From Corynebacterium confusum (GTDB lineage: Bacteria; Actinomycetota; Actinomycetes; Mycobacteriales; Mycobacteriaceae): a stretch of 64,000 nt of DNA. The notes beneath the pieces are model-generated. The model did not search any database, was not told the origin of the DNA, and saw only the letters and a program-made list of their open reading frames with translations. Positions 56,040 through 63,491 of this stretch are shown piece after piece; position 1 is the first letter of the stretch, and every line of letters begins with the position of its first letter. The position numbers were made by a program, and so were the translations under genes. The DNA is taken from contig NZ_CP047202.1 in NCBI RefSeq assembly GCF_030408715.1, positions 1,779,907 through 1,843,906 of the forward strand, in the 5' to 3' direction.

Positions 56040-57265
56040 CCCGCCTGCTTTTCCTTGAAGGCCTGCCAGTAGCGCAGGAACTCCGCGCTGGCTTCCGCAT
56101 CCTGGGCCGAGTAGTACTCGATGCCGGCCTGGTCCAGTCCCGCGGTCAGCGTGGCGTGCAGCGGCTCCGGGTAGTTGCGGTACATCCGCCCGTCTGCCTT
56201 GCGCATGAAGTCAAAATCCATGCCCCGCACGTCGCGCACGATCTGCTGGCTGAACCCGCGCACCAGCTGCCGGGCCAGGTCGGGGCGCCCCAGCCAGCTC
56301 AAATACATCGCGGTCAGGTCCGTGGTGAAGTTGTCTCCGAACGTGAAATAAGGCTCCGCCGGCATCTCGATGCGCGGGAGTGTGATCGGCGTGCCCGCCG
56401 CCGCCAGCACCGCCTCGACGAGCGCCCGCTTGCGCACCAGCTTCTCCTCTCGGGGTCCTGCCAGGGACTGCAACGAATCCGCCAGCAGCTCCGGCGCGTT
56501 GTGCGCGAGCACCAAGACCGTGCCGGCCTCGGTCAGGCCCAGCGTCGGCGCCGCGTTCGTCATCCCCGCCGCTGCAAAAGGCGGGAACGTGAAGTTGTTC
56601 TCATAGGCGCTGCCCCGCTTGAACCTGGTCGATTCCAGGATAGAGCCGAACGAGCAGTACTCCGCGCGCGTCGTGGCCGCGGTCAGCAGGGTGCCCAAGC
56701 CGATAAACGACCACGAGTTCCCCCGCAGCGGGGTGCGCACCACGTTGGTCTCCACGCGGATCGGGTCGAAGCGCTGAAAGAACTCCCGCTCGCGGCTAAA
56801 CCTCCCGCCGAAATCCAACGAGACCAACTCATGGTCTTCCGGCAGCAGGTAGCGCGCCGCCAGCGAGTCAAACCCGCCGGAAAAATTCAGCACCACCTTG
56901 CCGGGGGCGGGTTCCGCCACCCCACCCGGCGCGGTACCCGCCCCGTTGGGTGCGCCTTCGGCGTTGACCTCCGCCTGCGTCCACTCGGCTATCGCCTCCC
57001 GCACACCCGCGGATACCTCGAAACCGAAATCGATGCGCTCGAAGTTCTTGCCCGTCAGCGTCGATAGCGCCAACGCCAAGAAATCACCCGTGACCGCGAC
57101 ATCACGATTAAACGCGAAGCTCACACGCACCGGTCGCTGTGCCCGCCCGGGAAGGAGGCGCCACAGCTGCTCCGGGCCCCATTCCGGCGGCCCCGGCAGG
57201 TCCGTGTGCACCACTAGGGCCCGCTTGGTCCACGTGTGCGGGTGAAAACTAATTCGCGAAGTCAC
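56036..57265 (-). CDS. PP-loop ATPase/ligase-like protein of unknown function
   Basis: A 409-residue protein. The middle shows VVLNFSGGFDSLAARYLL (about residues 124-141), a PP-loop (SGGxDS) as in asparagine synthetase, QueC and NAD synthetase, where ATP adenylates a substrate. RCC-style His or Cys clusters are absent. The N-terminal about 110 residues look like a small alpha/beta fold with SFHPHTWTKRALVVHTDLPG. The C-terminal third ends in WQAFKEKQAG. I do not recognise a defined family. It is at the edge of the polysaccharide locus opposite the alpha/beta hydrolase and next to tRNA-Asn. Given a second PP-loop ligase at 40537, a role in modifying a sugar or lipid carboxylate is an inference. 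Confidence 0.6.
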   Translation of the reverse strand: MTSRISFHPHTWTKRALVVHTDLPGPPEWGPEQLWRLLPGRAQRPVRVSFAFNRDVAVTGDFLALALSTLTGKNFERIDFGFEVSAGVREAIAEWTQAEVNAEGAPNGAGTAPGGVAEPAPGKVVLNFSGGFDSLAARYLLPEDHELVSLDFGGRFSREREFFQRFDPIRVETNVVRTPLRGNSWSFIGLGTLLTAATTRAEYCSFGSILESTRFKRGSAYENNFTFPPFAAAGMTNAAPTLGLTEAGTVLVLAHNAPELLADSLQSLAGPREEKLVRKRALVEAVLAAAGTPITLPRIEMPAEPYFTFGDNFTTDLTAMYLSWLGRPDLARQLVRGFSQQIVRDVRGMDFDFMRKADGRMYRNYPEPLHATLTAGLDQAGIEYYSAQDAEASAEFLRYWQAFKEKQAG

Positions 57266-57342
57266 CCCTCTAACCTACCTGCCGCAACCCACTCCTTCCG
57301 CGCCGCCAAAACAATTCCAGAAAACCTCTCCTGCCTGGCGAT

Positions 57343-57372
57343 TTGTGTTATTCGGAGGTTTCCTAATATAGT
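57343..57372 (+). promoter_or_regulatory. Promoter of tRNA-Asn
   Basis: TTGTGT at 57343-57348 and TATAGT at 57367-57372 are separated by 18 bases, a good sigma-A type promoter about 40 bases before the tRNA. Confidence 0.55.
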
Positions 57373-57379
57373 TATGTCT

Positions 57380-57406
57380 CGTTGCAGCGAGCATTCGTTG
57401 CAGCGA
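57380..57406 (+). repeat. Direct repeat in the tRNA-Asn leader
   Basis: CGTTGCAGCGA occurs at 57380-57390 and again at 57396-57406. Each unit is itself a near palindrome around TGCA. It lies between the promoter and the mature tRNA. Confidence 0.6.
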
Positions 57407-57414
57407 ATGGACAT

Positions 57415-57487
57415 TCCTCCATAGCTCAGTTGGCAGAGCATTCGACTGTTAATCGAAGGGTCACTGGTTCGAGCCCAGTTGGAGGAG
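57415..57487 (+). tRNA. tRNA-Asn (GTT)
   Basis: A 73-base cloverleaf: acceptor TCCTCCA pairs with TGGAGGA, D arm AGCTCAGTTGGCAGAGC, anticodon stem-loop TTCGACTGTTAATCGAA with anticodon GTT, T arm CTGGTTCGAGCCCAG, discriminator G. CCA is not encoded. It lies next to the right end of the polysaccharide region; such tRNA genes often serve as integration sites, although no duplicate 3' end was seen here. Confidence 0.97.
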
Positions 57488-57493
57488 CAAACC

Positions 57494-57524
57494 AAGCCCG
57501 CTGTTTACAGCGGGCTTTTCTTTT
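57494..57524 (+). terminator. Intrinsic terminator after tRNA-Asn
   Basis: AAGCCCGCTG and CAGCGGGCTT form a perfect 10-base stem around TTTA, followed by TTTTCTTTT. It is a textbook rho-independent terminator. Confidence 0.95.
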
Positions 57525-57635
57525 GTCTATATGCGGCGCTCCCCCTCCTCGCCTCGTGAGGTATAAATAGAAACATTCACGCCATCTCCTATCGATGGCC
57601 AATGCCCTGTTTCCCTGCCCCTGAAAGGCCTCACA

Positions 57636-58190
57636 ATGCGCCGCATCTTACCCCTGATTTTCGCTTCACTTCTTTTCGTCAGCGCATGCGGAGACGAGCA
57701 AGGCAATTCTTCCGAGGACCCCACTTCTGCCTTCTCTACTAGCAGCCCGTCCACAACTTCCAGCGAGAGCACCAAGCCAAGCACTCCGCAGGAAACCAGT
57801 GAAGAACCGAGTTCCGAAGAACCTGCGGCACAATCCCAAGATCCCACAGCATCGGCTACGGAACCACAAGAGCCTTACGTTGTCGAGTGTCTCCCCGGGA
57901 CACCGGGTCCTTCGCGGATGTCAGACGGAACCACTCAACCTACTGACTTCTGCGCCAACCAAGAAGGCGCTGAAGAGTATCGTGAGGCCGAGGCCAACGC
58001 CGGACTTCCCGATGCCGCGACCATCCCCTATGCCGACGGGGGCACGTGCCCTGCGGCAATCTGCGGATACGGCCACGATGAGAACGGCAACCCGAACCCC
58101 TCCAGCGGTGAAATCCAAAGTTGGTGGATGAACTGCATTTCCACCAACTCGGAAGAATACTGCCGAGCGAACGACCCCTACACAAATTAG
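57636..58190 (+). CDS. Small secreted lipoprotein, unknown function
   Basis: A 184-residue protein with a lipoprotein signal MRRILPLIFASLLFVSACGD (lipobox VSAC, Cys18). A Ser/Thr/Glu/Pro-rich low-complexity spacer of about 60 residues follows, then a small globular part with six cysteines (VECLPG, DFCANQEG, GGTCPAAICGYG, WMNCIST, EYCRAN), probably forming disulfides outside the cell. GAAAGG 7 bases upstream supports the ATG, and a TATAAA-like -10 lies around 57562. No family recognised. The even cysteine number and the C-terminal GYGHDENGNPNPSSGE segment suggest a secreted small fold. Confidence 0.8.
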   Translation: MRRILPLIFASLLFVSACGDEQGNSSEDPTSAFSTSSPSTTSSESTKPSTPQETSEEPSSEEPAAQSQDPTASATEPQEPYVVECLPGTPGPSRMSDGTTQPTDFCANQEGAEEYREAEANAGLPDAATIPYADGGTCPAAICGYGHDENGNPNPSSGEIQSWWMNCISTNSEEYCRANDPYTN

Positions 58191-58580
58191 GCCGCTTGCT
58201 ACCTCCCGAGCAAATCAGCAGGCTCCACAGCACGTATGAGGCATCCGGCTTTGCGTTACCCCCAAGGCCCAAGCAATCAGGAATACAACCCCACCGATGG
58301 TTTCTATTCGGGACAACCGCGTTTACCCCACGATTACCCCCGGTATAGGGCATCGTTGCAGCATAGGGGTGTGTGAAAGCGTTTGTAGGCAAACGTAGAG
58401 TGCAATAGACATATTCGCCTGGTTTCGGTGCGGGGGTAAAACGCAAAGGAGTGCGGCGCGTGGGTGGCTTCTATACGCTGGGCCGTACGACCTTGGATTT
58501 CGCAGTCGCGCCTTCGCGGGTGAGCCAAGGAATCTTTTCGCCGCGAGCCCGCAAGCGCGCTCAACACAGAAAGCAGGCCC
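58191..58580. promoter_or_regulatory. Intergenic region with inverted repeat upstream of the ornithine-cyclodeaminase-like gene
   Basis: 390 bases with no credible gene on either strand. CGTTTG-TAGG-CAAACG at 58380-58395 is a short perfect inverted repeat suited to a repressor site, and a plausible -10 (CAATAGACAT) lies 10-20 bases beyond it. The remainder looks like a long leader to the gene at 58581; no known riboswitch pattern was identified. Confidence 0.4.
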
Positions 58581-59738
58581 ATGACAGCAAGTGAACAACC
58601 TGATACCCGAATAGACCTCATCTGGTTGTCCGAACAAGACATGATCGACGCCGGTGTGACGGATGCCGCCAAGTGCGTCGAAACGATGGAAGAAACACTA
58701 ATCCTGCTCGACAAGGGTGACTACCGCATGGCTGGTGCCTCCGCAAACAGCCACGGCGCGCAGATCAACTTCCCCGATGCCCCGGAGTTCGAGGGCATGC
58801 CGGCCAACGGTCCCGACCGCCGCTTCATGGCCATGCCGGCCTATATCGGCGGCCGCTTCAACAACACCGGTGTGAAGTGGTACGGCTCCAACGCGGACAA
58901 CCGAAACCACGGGCTGCCGCGTTCTATCCACGTCTTTGTCCTCAACGACACGGTCACGGGAGCGCCGAAGGCCATCATGTCCGCGAATTTGCTCTCCGCC
59001 TACCGCACCGGCGCCGTGCCGGCCGTGGGCGTGAAGCACCTGGCCGTGGACAATGCCGAGGAGGTCGGCATCATCGGGCCGGGCGTGATGTCACGGACCA
59101 TTCTGGCTTCCTCAATTACCCAGCGCCCGTCCATCAAGCGCGTCAAGATCAAGGGCCGTACGGCAGCCTCCACCGAACGCACCGCGAACTACCTGCGCGA
59201 GCAGCACCCGGAAATTGAGTTCACCGTCGTCGACAGCGAGCAGGACGCGGTGGAAGGTTCCGACATCCTCATCGCGGGCACCTCGACCTCCCAGGACGGC
59301 CCGCAGGGCTTCCCCTACTTCAACAAGGACTGGCTCAAGCCCGGCGCGCTGGTGCTGGCCCCGGCCGCCGCCCGCTTCGACGACGACTTCGTCGCCTCCG
59401 GCGGCGCCCGCCTCGTGGTGGACTACAAGGGCCTGTACGCCGAGTGGTTCAACGAGAACGGCCCCGACGTGACCTACGAGCGCCTACTCGGCATCCCCGG
59501 CAACCGCTGGTGGGACATGGTCCAGGAGGGCAAGCTGGAAGAGTCCGACATCGCCAATATCGGCGCCATCGCCGACGGCCAGGCCCCCGGCCGCACCAAC
59601 GACGAGGAAATCTTCTTCTACTCCATCGGCGGCATGCCCGTCGAGGACGTCGCGTGGGCCACGGACGTCTTGGACCACGCCCGCGACAAGGGACTGGGCA
59701 CACCGCTCAACCTCTGGAACATGCCGGCACTGTCCTAG
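58581..59738 (+). CDS. Ornithine cyclodeaminase/mu-crystallin family protein (tyramine oxidase subunit B-like)
   Basis: A 385-residue protein. DLIWLSEQDMIDAGVTDAAK and MPAYIGGRFNNTGVKWYGSN form the substrate half; the Rossmann half carries VGIIGPGVMSRTIL (GxGxxS) and ILIAGTSTSQD; the C-terminal FYSIGGMPVEDVAWATDVL is typical of the family. Members bind NAD(P) and act on amino acids or imines; corynebacterial homologs are often labelled tyramine oxidase subunit B. No amine oxidase subunit is adjacent, so the function is open. It precedes glnA by 65 bases on the same strand. The leader has only a weak AGCAGG site. Confidence 0.85.
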   Translation: MTASEQPDTRIDLIWLSEQDMIDAGVTDAAKCVETMEETLILLDKGDYRMAGASANSHGAQINFPDAPEFEGMPANGPDRRFMAMPAYIGGRFNNTGVKWYGSNADNRNHGLPRSIHVFVLNDTVTGAPKAIMSANLLSAYRTGAVPAVGVKHLAVDNAEEVGIIGPGVMSRTILASSITQRPSIKRVKIKGRTAASTERTANYLREQHPEIEFTVVDSEQDAVEGSDILIAGTSTSQDGPQGFPYFNKDWLKPGALVLAPAAARFDDDFVASGGARLVVDYKGLYAEWFNENGPDVTYERLLGIPGNRWWDMVQEGKLEESDIANIGAIADGQAPGRTNDEEIFFYSIGGMPVEDVAWATDVLDHARDKGLGTPLNLWNMPALS

Positions 59739-59803
59739 GCGCCGGCACCAGCCCAGCCCCATAGATGTCCCATTAATTCCCATCCCCAACTACACCCTAA
59801 GGC

Positions 59804-61258
59804 GTGTTTTCCACAGTGAGCTTGCAGGCTTCCTCAGTCCACGATGTCATCGACTTCATCCAGGCGGAGCAGGTCCGCTACCTCGATATTCGCTTCAGCG
59901 ACGTATTCGGTGCCGAGCATGCCCTGACCGTGCCCGCCCGCCTACTGACGGAGGAGACCGCCCGCGAGGGCTTCGCCTTCGACGGTTCCTCCATCCCCGG
60001 TTTCGCCACAGTTGATAAGTCGGACATGACGCTCATTCCCGATCCGGGCACGGCGTACCTCGACCCCTTCCGCGCCCACAAGACGCTGAACATGCAGTTC
60101 TTCGTCCGGGATCCCCTCTCCCAGGCCTCCTACTCCCGCGACCCACGCTCCATTGCCCAGAAGGCGGAGGCCTACCTGCAGGAGACCGGCATCGCCGATA
60201 CCTGCTCCATCGGCGCGGAGGCGGAGTTCTACGTCTTCGACTCGGTCCGCTACTCCTCCGGCGTGAACCACTCCTTCCACCAGGTCGACTCGGATGAGGG
60301 CTGGTGGCGCTCGGGGGAGGAAACCATGATGGACGGCAGCCCGAACCGCGGTAACCAGATCCGCATCAACGACGGCTACTTCCCGGTTGCGCCCTACGAC
60401 AAGACCATCCCGGTGCGCGACGACATCGCCTACAACCTGGAGCTCATCGGCTTTGACGTCGAGCGCTTCCACCACGAGGTCGCCACGGGCGGCATCCAGG
60501 AGGTCAACTACCGCTTCGCCAACCTCCTCAAGGCCGGCGACGACATGCAGGCCTTCAAGTACGTGGTACGCAATACCGCGGAAAGCCACGGGCAGACAGC
60601 CACCTTCATGCCCAAGCCTTTGGCCGGCGATGGCGGCTCCGGCATGCACGCCCACCAGTCGCTGTGGAAGGACGGCACGCCGCTCTTCTACGACGAGACC
60701 GGCTACGCCGGCCTGTCCGATACCGCACGCTACTACATCGGCGGGCTGCTCAAGCACGCACCGGCCGTGCTGGCGCTGACCAACCCCACGGTCAATTCCT
60801 ACCGCCGTTTGTTCTCCGGCTTCGAAGCCCCAGTCAACCTGGCCTATTCCCAGTCCAATCGCTCCGCGGCCATCCGCATCCCCCTGAGCGGCGAAAACCC
60901 GAAGGCCAAGCGCATCGAGTTCCGCGCGCCCGATCCTTCGGCCAACCCCTACCTGGCGTTTACCGCGCAGATGATGGCCGGCATCGACGGCATCCTCAAC
61001 CGCATCGAGCCCGGCGAGCCGGTGGACAAGGACCTGTACGAGCTCTCCCCGCAGGAGCGGAAGGACATCCCCCAGGTCCCCCACTCCCTGGAGTCCTCGC
61101 TGGCGGCCCTCGAGGCCGACCACGAGTTCCTCACCGCCGGCGACGTCATGACCGAGGACTTCCTCGAGGCCTACGCCCGGCTCAAGTTCGACCGCGAAAT
61201 CCTGCCCCTGCGACAGGGCCCGTCCCCGAAGGAATTCGAGCTGTACTACAACGTCTAA
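59804..61258 (+). CDS. glnA: Type I glutamine synthetase
   Basis: A 484-residue GSI. Signatures are FAFDGSSIPGF (latch), EAEFYVFD, NRGNQIRINDG and GSGMHAHQSLWKDG (ATP/metal), FEAPVNLAYSQSNRSAAIRIP (central loop, split here), KRIEFRAPDPSANPYLAF and DLYELSPQER, whose Tyr is the place of adenylylation in GSI-beta enzymes. It makes glutamine from glutamate, ammonia and ATP. The product is more divergent from corynebacterial GlnA than expected (for example the C-terminus SPKEFELYYNV), so it may be a second GlnA rather than the housekeeping one. Start is GTG 59804 or 59816; AAGG lies close upstream. It could share a transcript with the gene at 58581. Confidence 0.9.
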   Translation: MFSTVSLQASSVHDVIDFIQAEQVRYLDIRFSDVFGAEHALTVPARLLTEETAREGFAFDGSSIPGFATVDKSDMTLIPDPGTAYLDPFRAHKTLNMQFFVRDPLSQASYSRDPRSIAQKAEAYLQETGIADTCSIGAEAEFYVFDSVRYSSGVNHSFHQVDSDEGWWRSGEETMMDGSPNRGNQIRINDGYFPVAPYDKTIPVRDDIAYNLELIGFDVERFHHEVATGGIQEVNYRFANLLKAGDDMQAFKYVVRNTAESHGQTATFMPKPLAGDGGSGMHAHQSLWKDGTPLFYDETGYAGLSDTARYYIGGLLKHAPAVLALTNPTVNSYRRLFSGFEAPVNLAYSQSNRSAAIRIPLSGENPKAKRIEFRAPDPSANPYLAFTAQMMAGIDGILNRIEPGEPVDKDLYELSPQERKDIPQVPHSLESSLAALEADHEFLTAGDVMTEDFLEAYARLKFDREILPLRQGPSPKEFELYYNV

Positions 61259-61348
61259 TTCTTGGAAGACCACCCCGTCCCGGGCTTTGTATTCCCCAGG
61301 ACAGTTGGTTACAGCACTGCCGAAGAACTGGTTTTGCGCAAAAGCAAA

Positions 61349-61371
61349 CGCCCCACTTTTCAAGTGGGGCG
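61349..61371. terminator. Stem-loop after glnA
   Basis: CGCCCCACTT-TTC-AAGTGGGGCG is a perfect 10-base stem with a three-base loop, 90 bases past the glnA stop. It has no T run but should act as terminator or 3' mRNA stabiliser. Confidence 0.65.
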
Positions 61372-61424
61372 TCGCGATAAGTACGGTAAGTGTTGCGGTA
61401 TGGGATCCGCTTTTCATGGGTAAT

Positions 61425-61471
61425 GAGTCTGAGACTCGGCCCATCGGGCGCTTGCTTCTAGTCTGAGACTA
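61425..61471. repeat. Two copies of a 13-base palindrome between glnA and the DUF3800 gene
   Basis: GAGTCTGAGACTC at 61425-61437 and TAGTCTGAGACTA at 61459-61471 share the core AGTCTGAGACT, each a perfect 6-1-6 inverted repeat, with centres 34 bases apart. GGCGC at 61447 and GCGCC at 61480 can further pair around the second copy. It lies in a convergent intergenic region. Confidence 0.7.
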
Positions 61472-61492
61472 AGGCTTCAGCGCCTGATTGGA

Positions 61493-62262
61493 TCATACCC
61501 CACCCCTAAGTTCTGTCAAGGACAGCTCATGGCTTGTTTGGAGTTTCAGCAGGTCAGTTCGACAGTCTGTAAAACACGTTTCACCCAATGCAGCCGCAAT
61601 ATCTTTCGCCAATCGAGCCTTAGGTGTTTTGTCGTCAAGAAAGTGCTCCAACCCATTTTCTTCAATCTTCTTTCTCGCGTGAAAGACCGCGCTAGCCAAT
61701 AAATCAGCGATTTGCAGTTGAGGGCAAGTCCTAGAATCGAGACTAACTGCGGTGACCACTCGCTTGTTTCCAAACCTCTTATTTAAACCGGCAGCAAGCT
61801 TATCACCATACGAAATCCCTTCTGGGACATCAATGTGATCCACCATCAGCACACTCACTTCGCGCCGAGTTATAAGCCCTCGAAGCAGCCGGTCGGTGGC
61901 AAATCGGTGTCCCTGCCACTGATCCCTGTTAGACCACGGGTCAAAATGCCGTTTATCTAAAACAAACGCTCCAAAGGTGCACCCTGCTGACACTGCTTCC
62001 GAAAATAGCTCAGCAAGTATCGGCTCGGAATTCTTTGTCACCTTGGAAAATTTTATTTCTTCGGCTTTCGTAAAATTATTTCTATCCGACAGGCTTTGAT
62101 AGCCCTAGAGAGCTTGTCCGGATCAGAAGTCCTCACCGCTGCTGTCACAAAGTGTTTCCCGAGAGAGCCCTTACTCCCCGCCTCATCCACGAAGTACGCC
62201 ACTCCCTCTGTAGACAAAGGAAGGTGGACTTGAGGAGGGCTCTTGGGAGACAAGCTATCCAT
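61493..62262 (-). pseudogene. DUF3800 domain protein, frameshifted
   Basis: The 5' frame (62262 to 62053) starts MDSLSPKSPPQ and has GVAYFVDEAGSKGSLGKHFV, the YxDESG-like acidic start of DUF3800, then ends at RKPKK stop. The other frame (from about 62080) reads NFTKAEEIKFSKVTKNSEP and continues with SVLMVDHIDVPEGISYGDKL and PQLQIADLLASAVFHARKK, the QxADxxA motif near the C-terminus of the family. A one-base change in the A/T-rich GAAATAATTTTACG joins them into about 255 residues. DUF3800 proteins resemble RNase H-like nucleases and turn up near defence genes or mobile elements; function is unknown. AT-rich, alone on its strand. Confidence 0.75.
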
Positions 62263-62384
62263 GAGTTCAGTTTACCGAAGCCGTCCAGATCGAATTGTGT
62301 ATTCTACCGAGTCTAAAACTCCGCAATCTCCAACACCAGCAAAGCCCGCCCTGGTGTGTTCTCCCAGGGCGGTGCAATCAGTCC

Positions 62385-63416
62385 CTAGTCCTGCGGGTAG
62401 AGCCCCTTGGCGGCGCTCAGCTGCGTGGCGGGCTGGCTGGGATCCGCCGGCGCGTCGTCGTCCGGCAGGAGGCCGGGGCGGACGTACTCGTCGGCGGCGT
62501 CGATGAACTCCTGCGGCGGGGCGAAGAAGTTCGCGCCCGTCAGCGGGGTGGAGAAATCGAGGATGCGATCGTAGTTGCCGCGGGGCTCGCCTAGGAACAT
62601 GCGGCGCAGCATCAGCTCGGTGACGCGGACGTCGTTAGCGTAGCTCATGAAGAAAGTGCCTTGCTCGCCGGTGCCCTTGCCGAAGGCCAGGTTGTCGCGG
62701 ACGATCTCCAGGGAGTTGCCGTCGGCGTCCTCCACAGAGTTCAGGAAAACGTGGCTGTTGTGCGGCTTCTCGGCGTCGTCGAACTCGATGTCCTCGGCCT
62801 TGGTGCGGCCGATAACGCGCTGCTGTTCCTCGACGCCAATCTTCTCCCAGTCCTTCAGGTTGTGGGTGTATTTCTGCTCCACGATGTAGCTGCCGCCGGC
62901 CCACTGGCCCTCGGCAATCAGCGCGGCGTCGGCGCCGGCGCGCCCCTGCGGGGACTCGGTGCCGTCCACGAAGCCCAGCGGGTCGCGGAAGTCCATGTAG
63001 CGGAAGGCGTGGACTTCGTCGAGGGTTTCCACCTCGTCGCCCAACAGCCCCTTGATGCGGCGGGTCAGCTCGAAGGCACGGTCGAATTCGTCCGAGCGGA
63101 TATGGAAAAACAGGTCCCCGCCCGTCGAGGGCGCGGAGTGCTTGTCGCCCTCCAGCGGCACGAAGTCGTGCAGCCCCTCCGGCTTCGGCGCGGTAGACGG
63201 GTCGAAAAGCCGGTCCCACAACTGGGAGCCAATGCCCACCACGGCGCTCAGGTGTGAGTGCGGATCGCGGAAGCTGACGCCGTCGACGGTGCCGGACAGG
63301 CCGGTCAGGGCATCGATAGCCGCCTGCTCCTGACCTTCGGGCACCTTGAGGTTGATAAAGAAGGCCACCTTGGTCTGCGGCAGGATGATCGTCTGGGAAA
63401 GCTCATGGGGTTGCAT
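62385..63416 (-). CDS. DyP-type heme peroxidase
   Basis: A 343-residue peroxidase. The family motif GFVDGTESP (about residue 155, catalytic Asp and distal heme region), IVEQKYTHNL, IGRTKAEDIE, PHNSHVF (proximal His region) and GTFFMSYANDVRVTELML are all seen. The N-terminus shows no Tat signal, so it is a cytoplasmic class B-like DyP that uses peroxide to oxidise aromatic substrates; in some actinobacteria it is loaded into encapsulins. No encapsulin gene is next to it. The C-terminal about 30 residues (PDDDAPADPSQPATQLSAAK) are flexible and might be a cargo-loading peptide, but this is a guess. The ATG at 63416 was chosen over an upstream frame extension. Confidence 0.9.
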   Translation of the reverse strand: MQPHELSQTIILPQTKVAFFINLKVPEGQEQAAIDALTGLSGTVDGVSFRDPHSHLSAVVGIGSQLWDRLFDPSTAPKPEGLHDFVPLEGDKHSAPSTGGDLFFHIRSDEFDRAFELTRRIKGLLGDEVETLDEVHAFRYMDFRDPLGFVDGTESPQGRAGADAALIAEGQWAGGSYIVEQKYTHNLKDWEKIGVEEQQRVIGRTKAEDIEFDDAEKPHNSHVFLNSVEDADGNSLEIVRDNLAFGKGTGEQGTFFMSYANDVRVTELMLRRMFLGEPRGNYDRILDFSTPLTGANFFAPPQEFIDAADEYVRPGLLPDDDAPADPSQPATQLSAAKGLYPQD

Positions 63417-63491
63417 GTCCCCAATTATAGAAGGTCGGGTGCGCCCCAACCGGCGGAACGCAGCGTCAAATCCCGCCGCGGGGCGGGCACG

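Noticed and set aside
57415..57487. tRNA-Asn as attachment site of a genomic island
   Set aside because: No integrase gene and no second copy of the tRNA 3' end could be seen in the window.
58323..58714. Minus-strand frames in the region before the ornithine-cyclodeaminase-like gene
   Set aside because: They have no domain signature and partly overlap the start of a strong plus-strand gene.
59942..61444. 500-residue minus-strand reading frame over glnA
   Set aside because: It is the antisense of the clear type I glutamine synthetase and shows no family motif.
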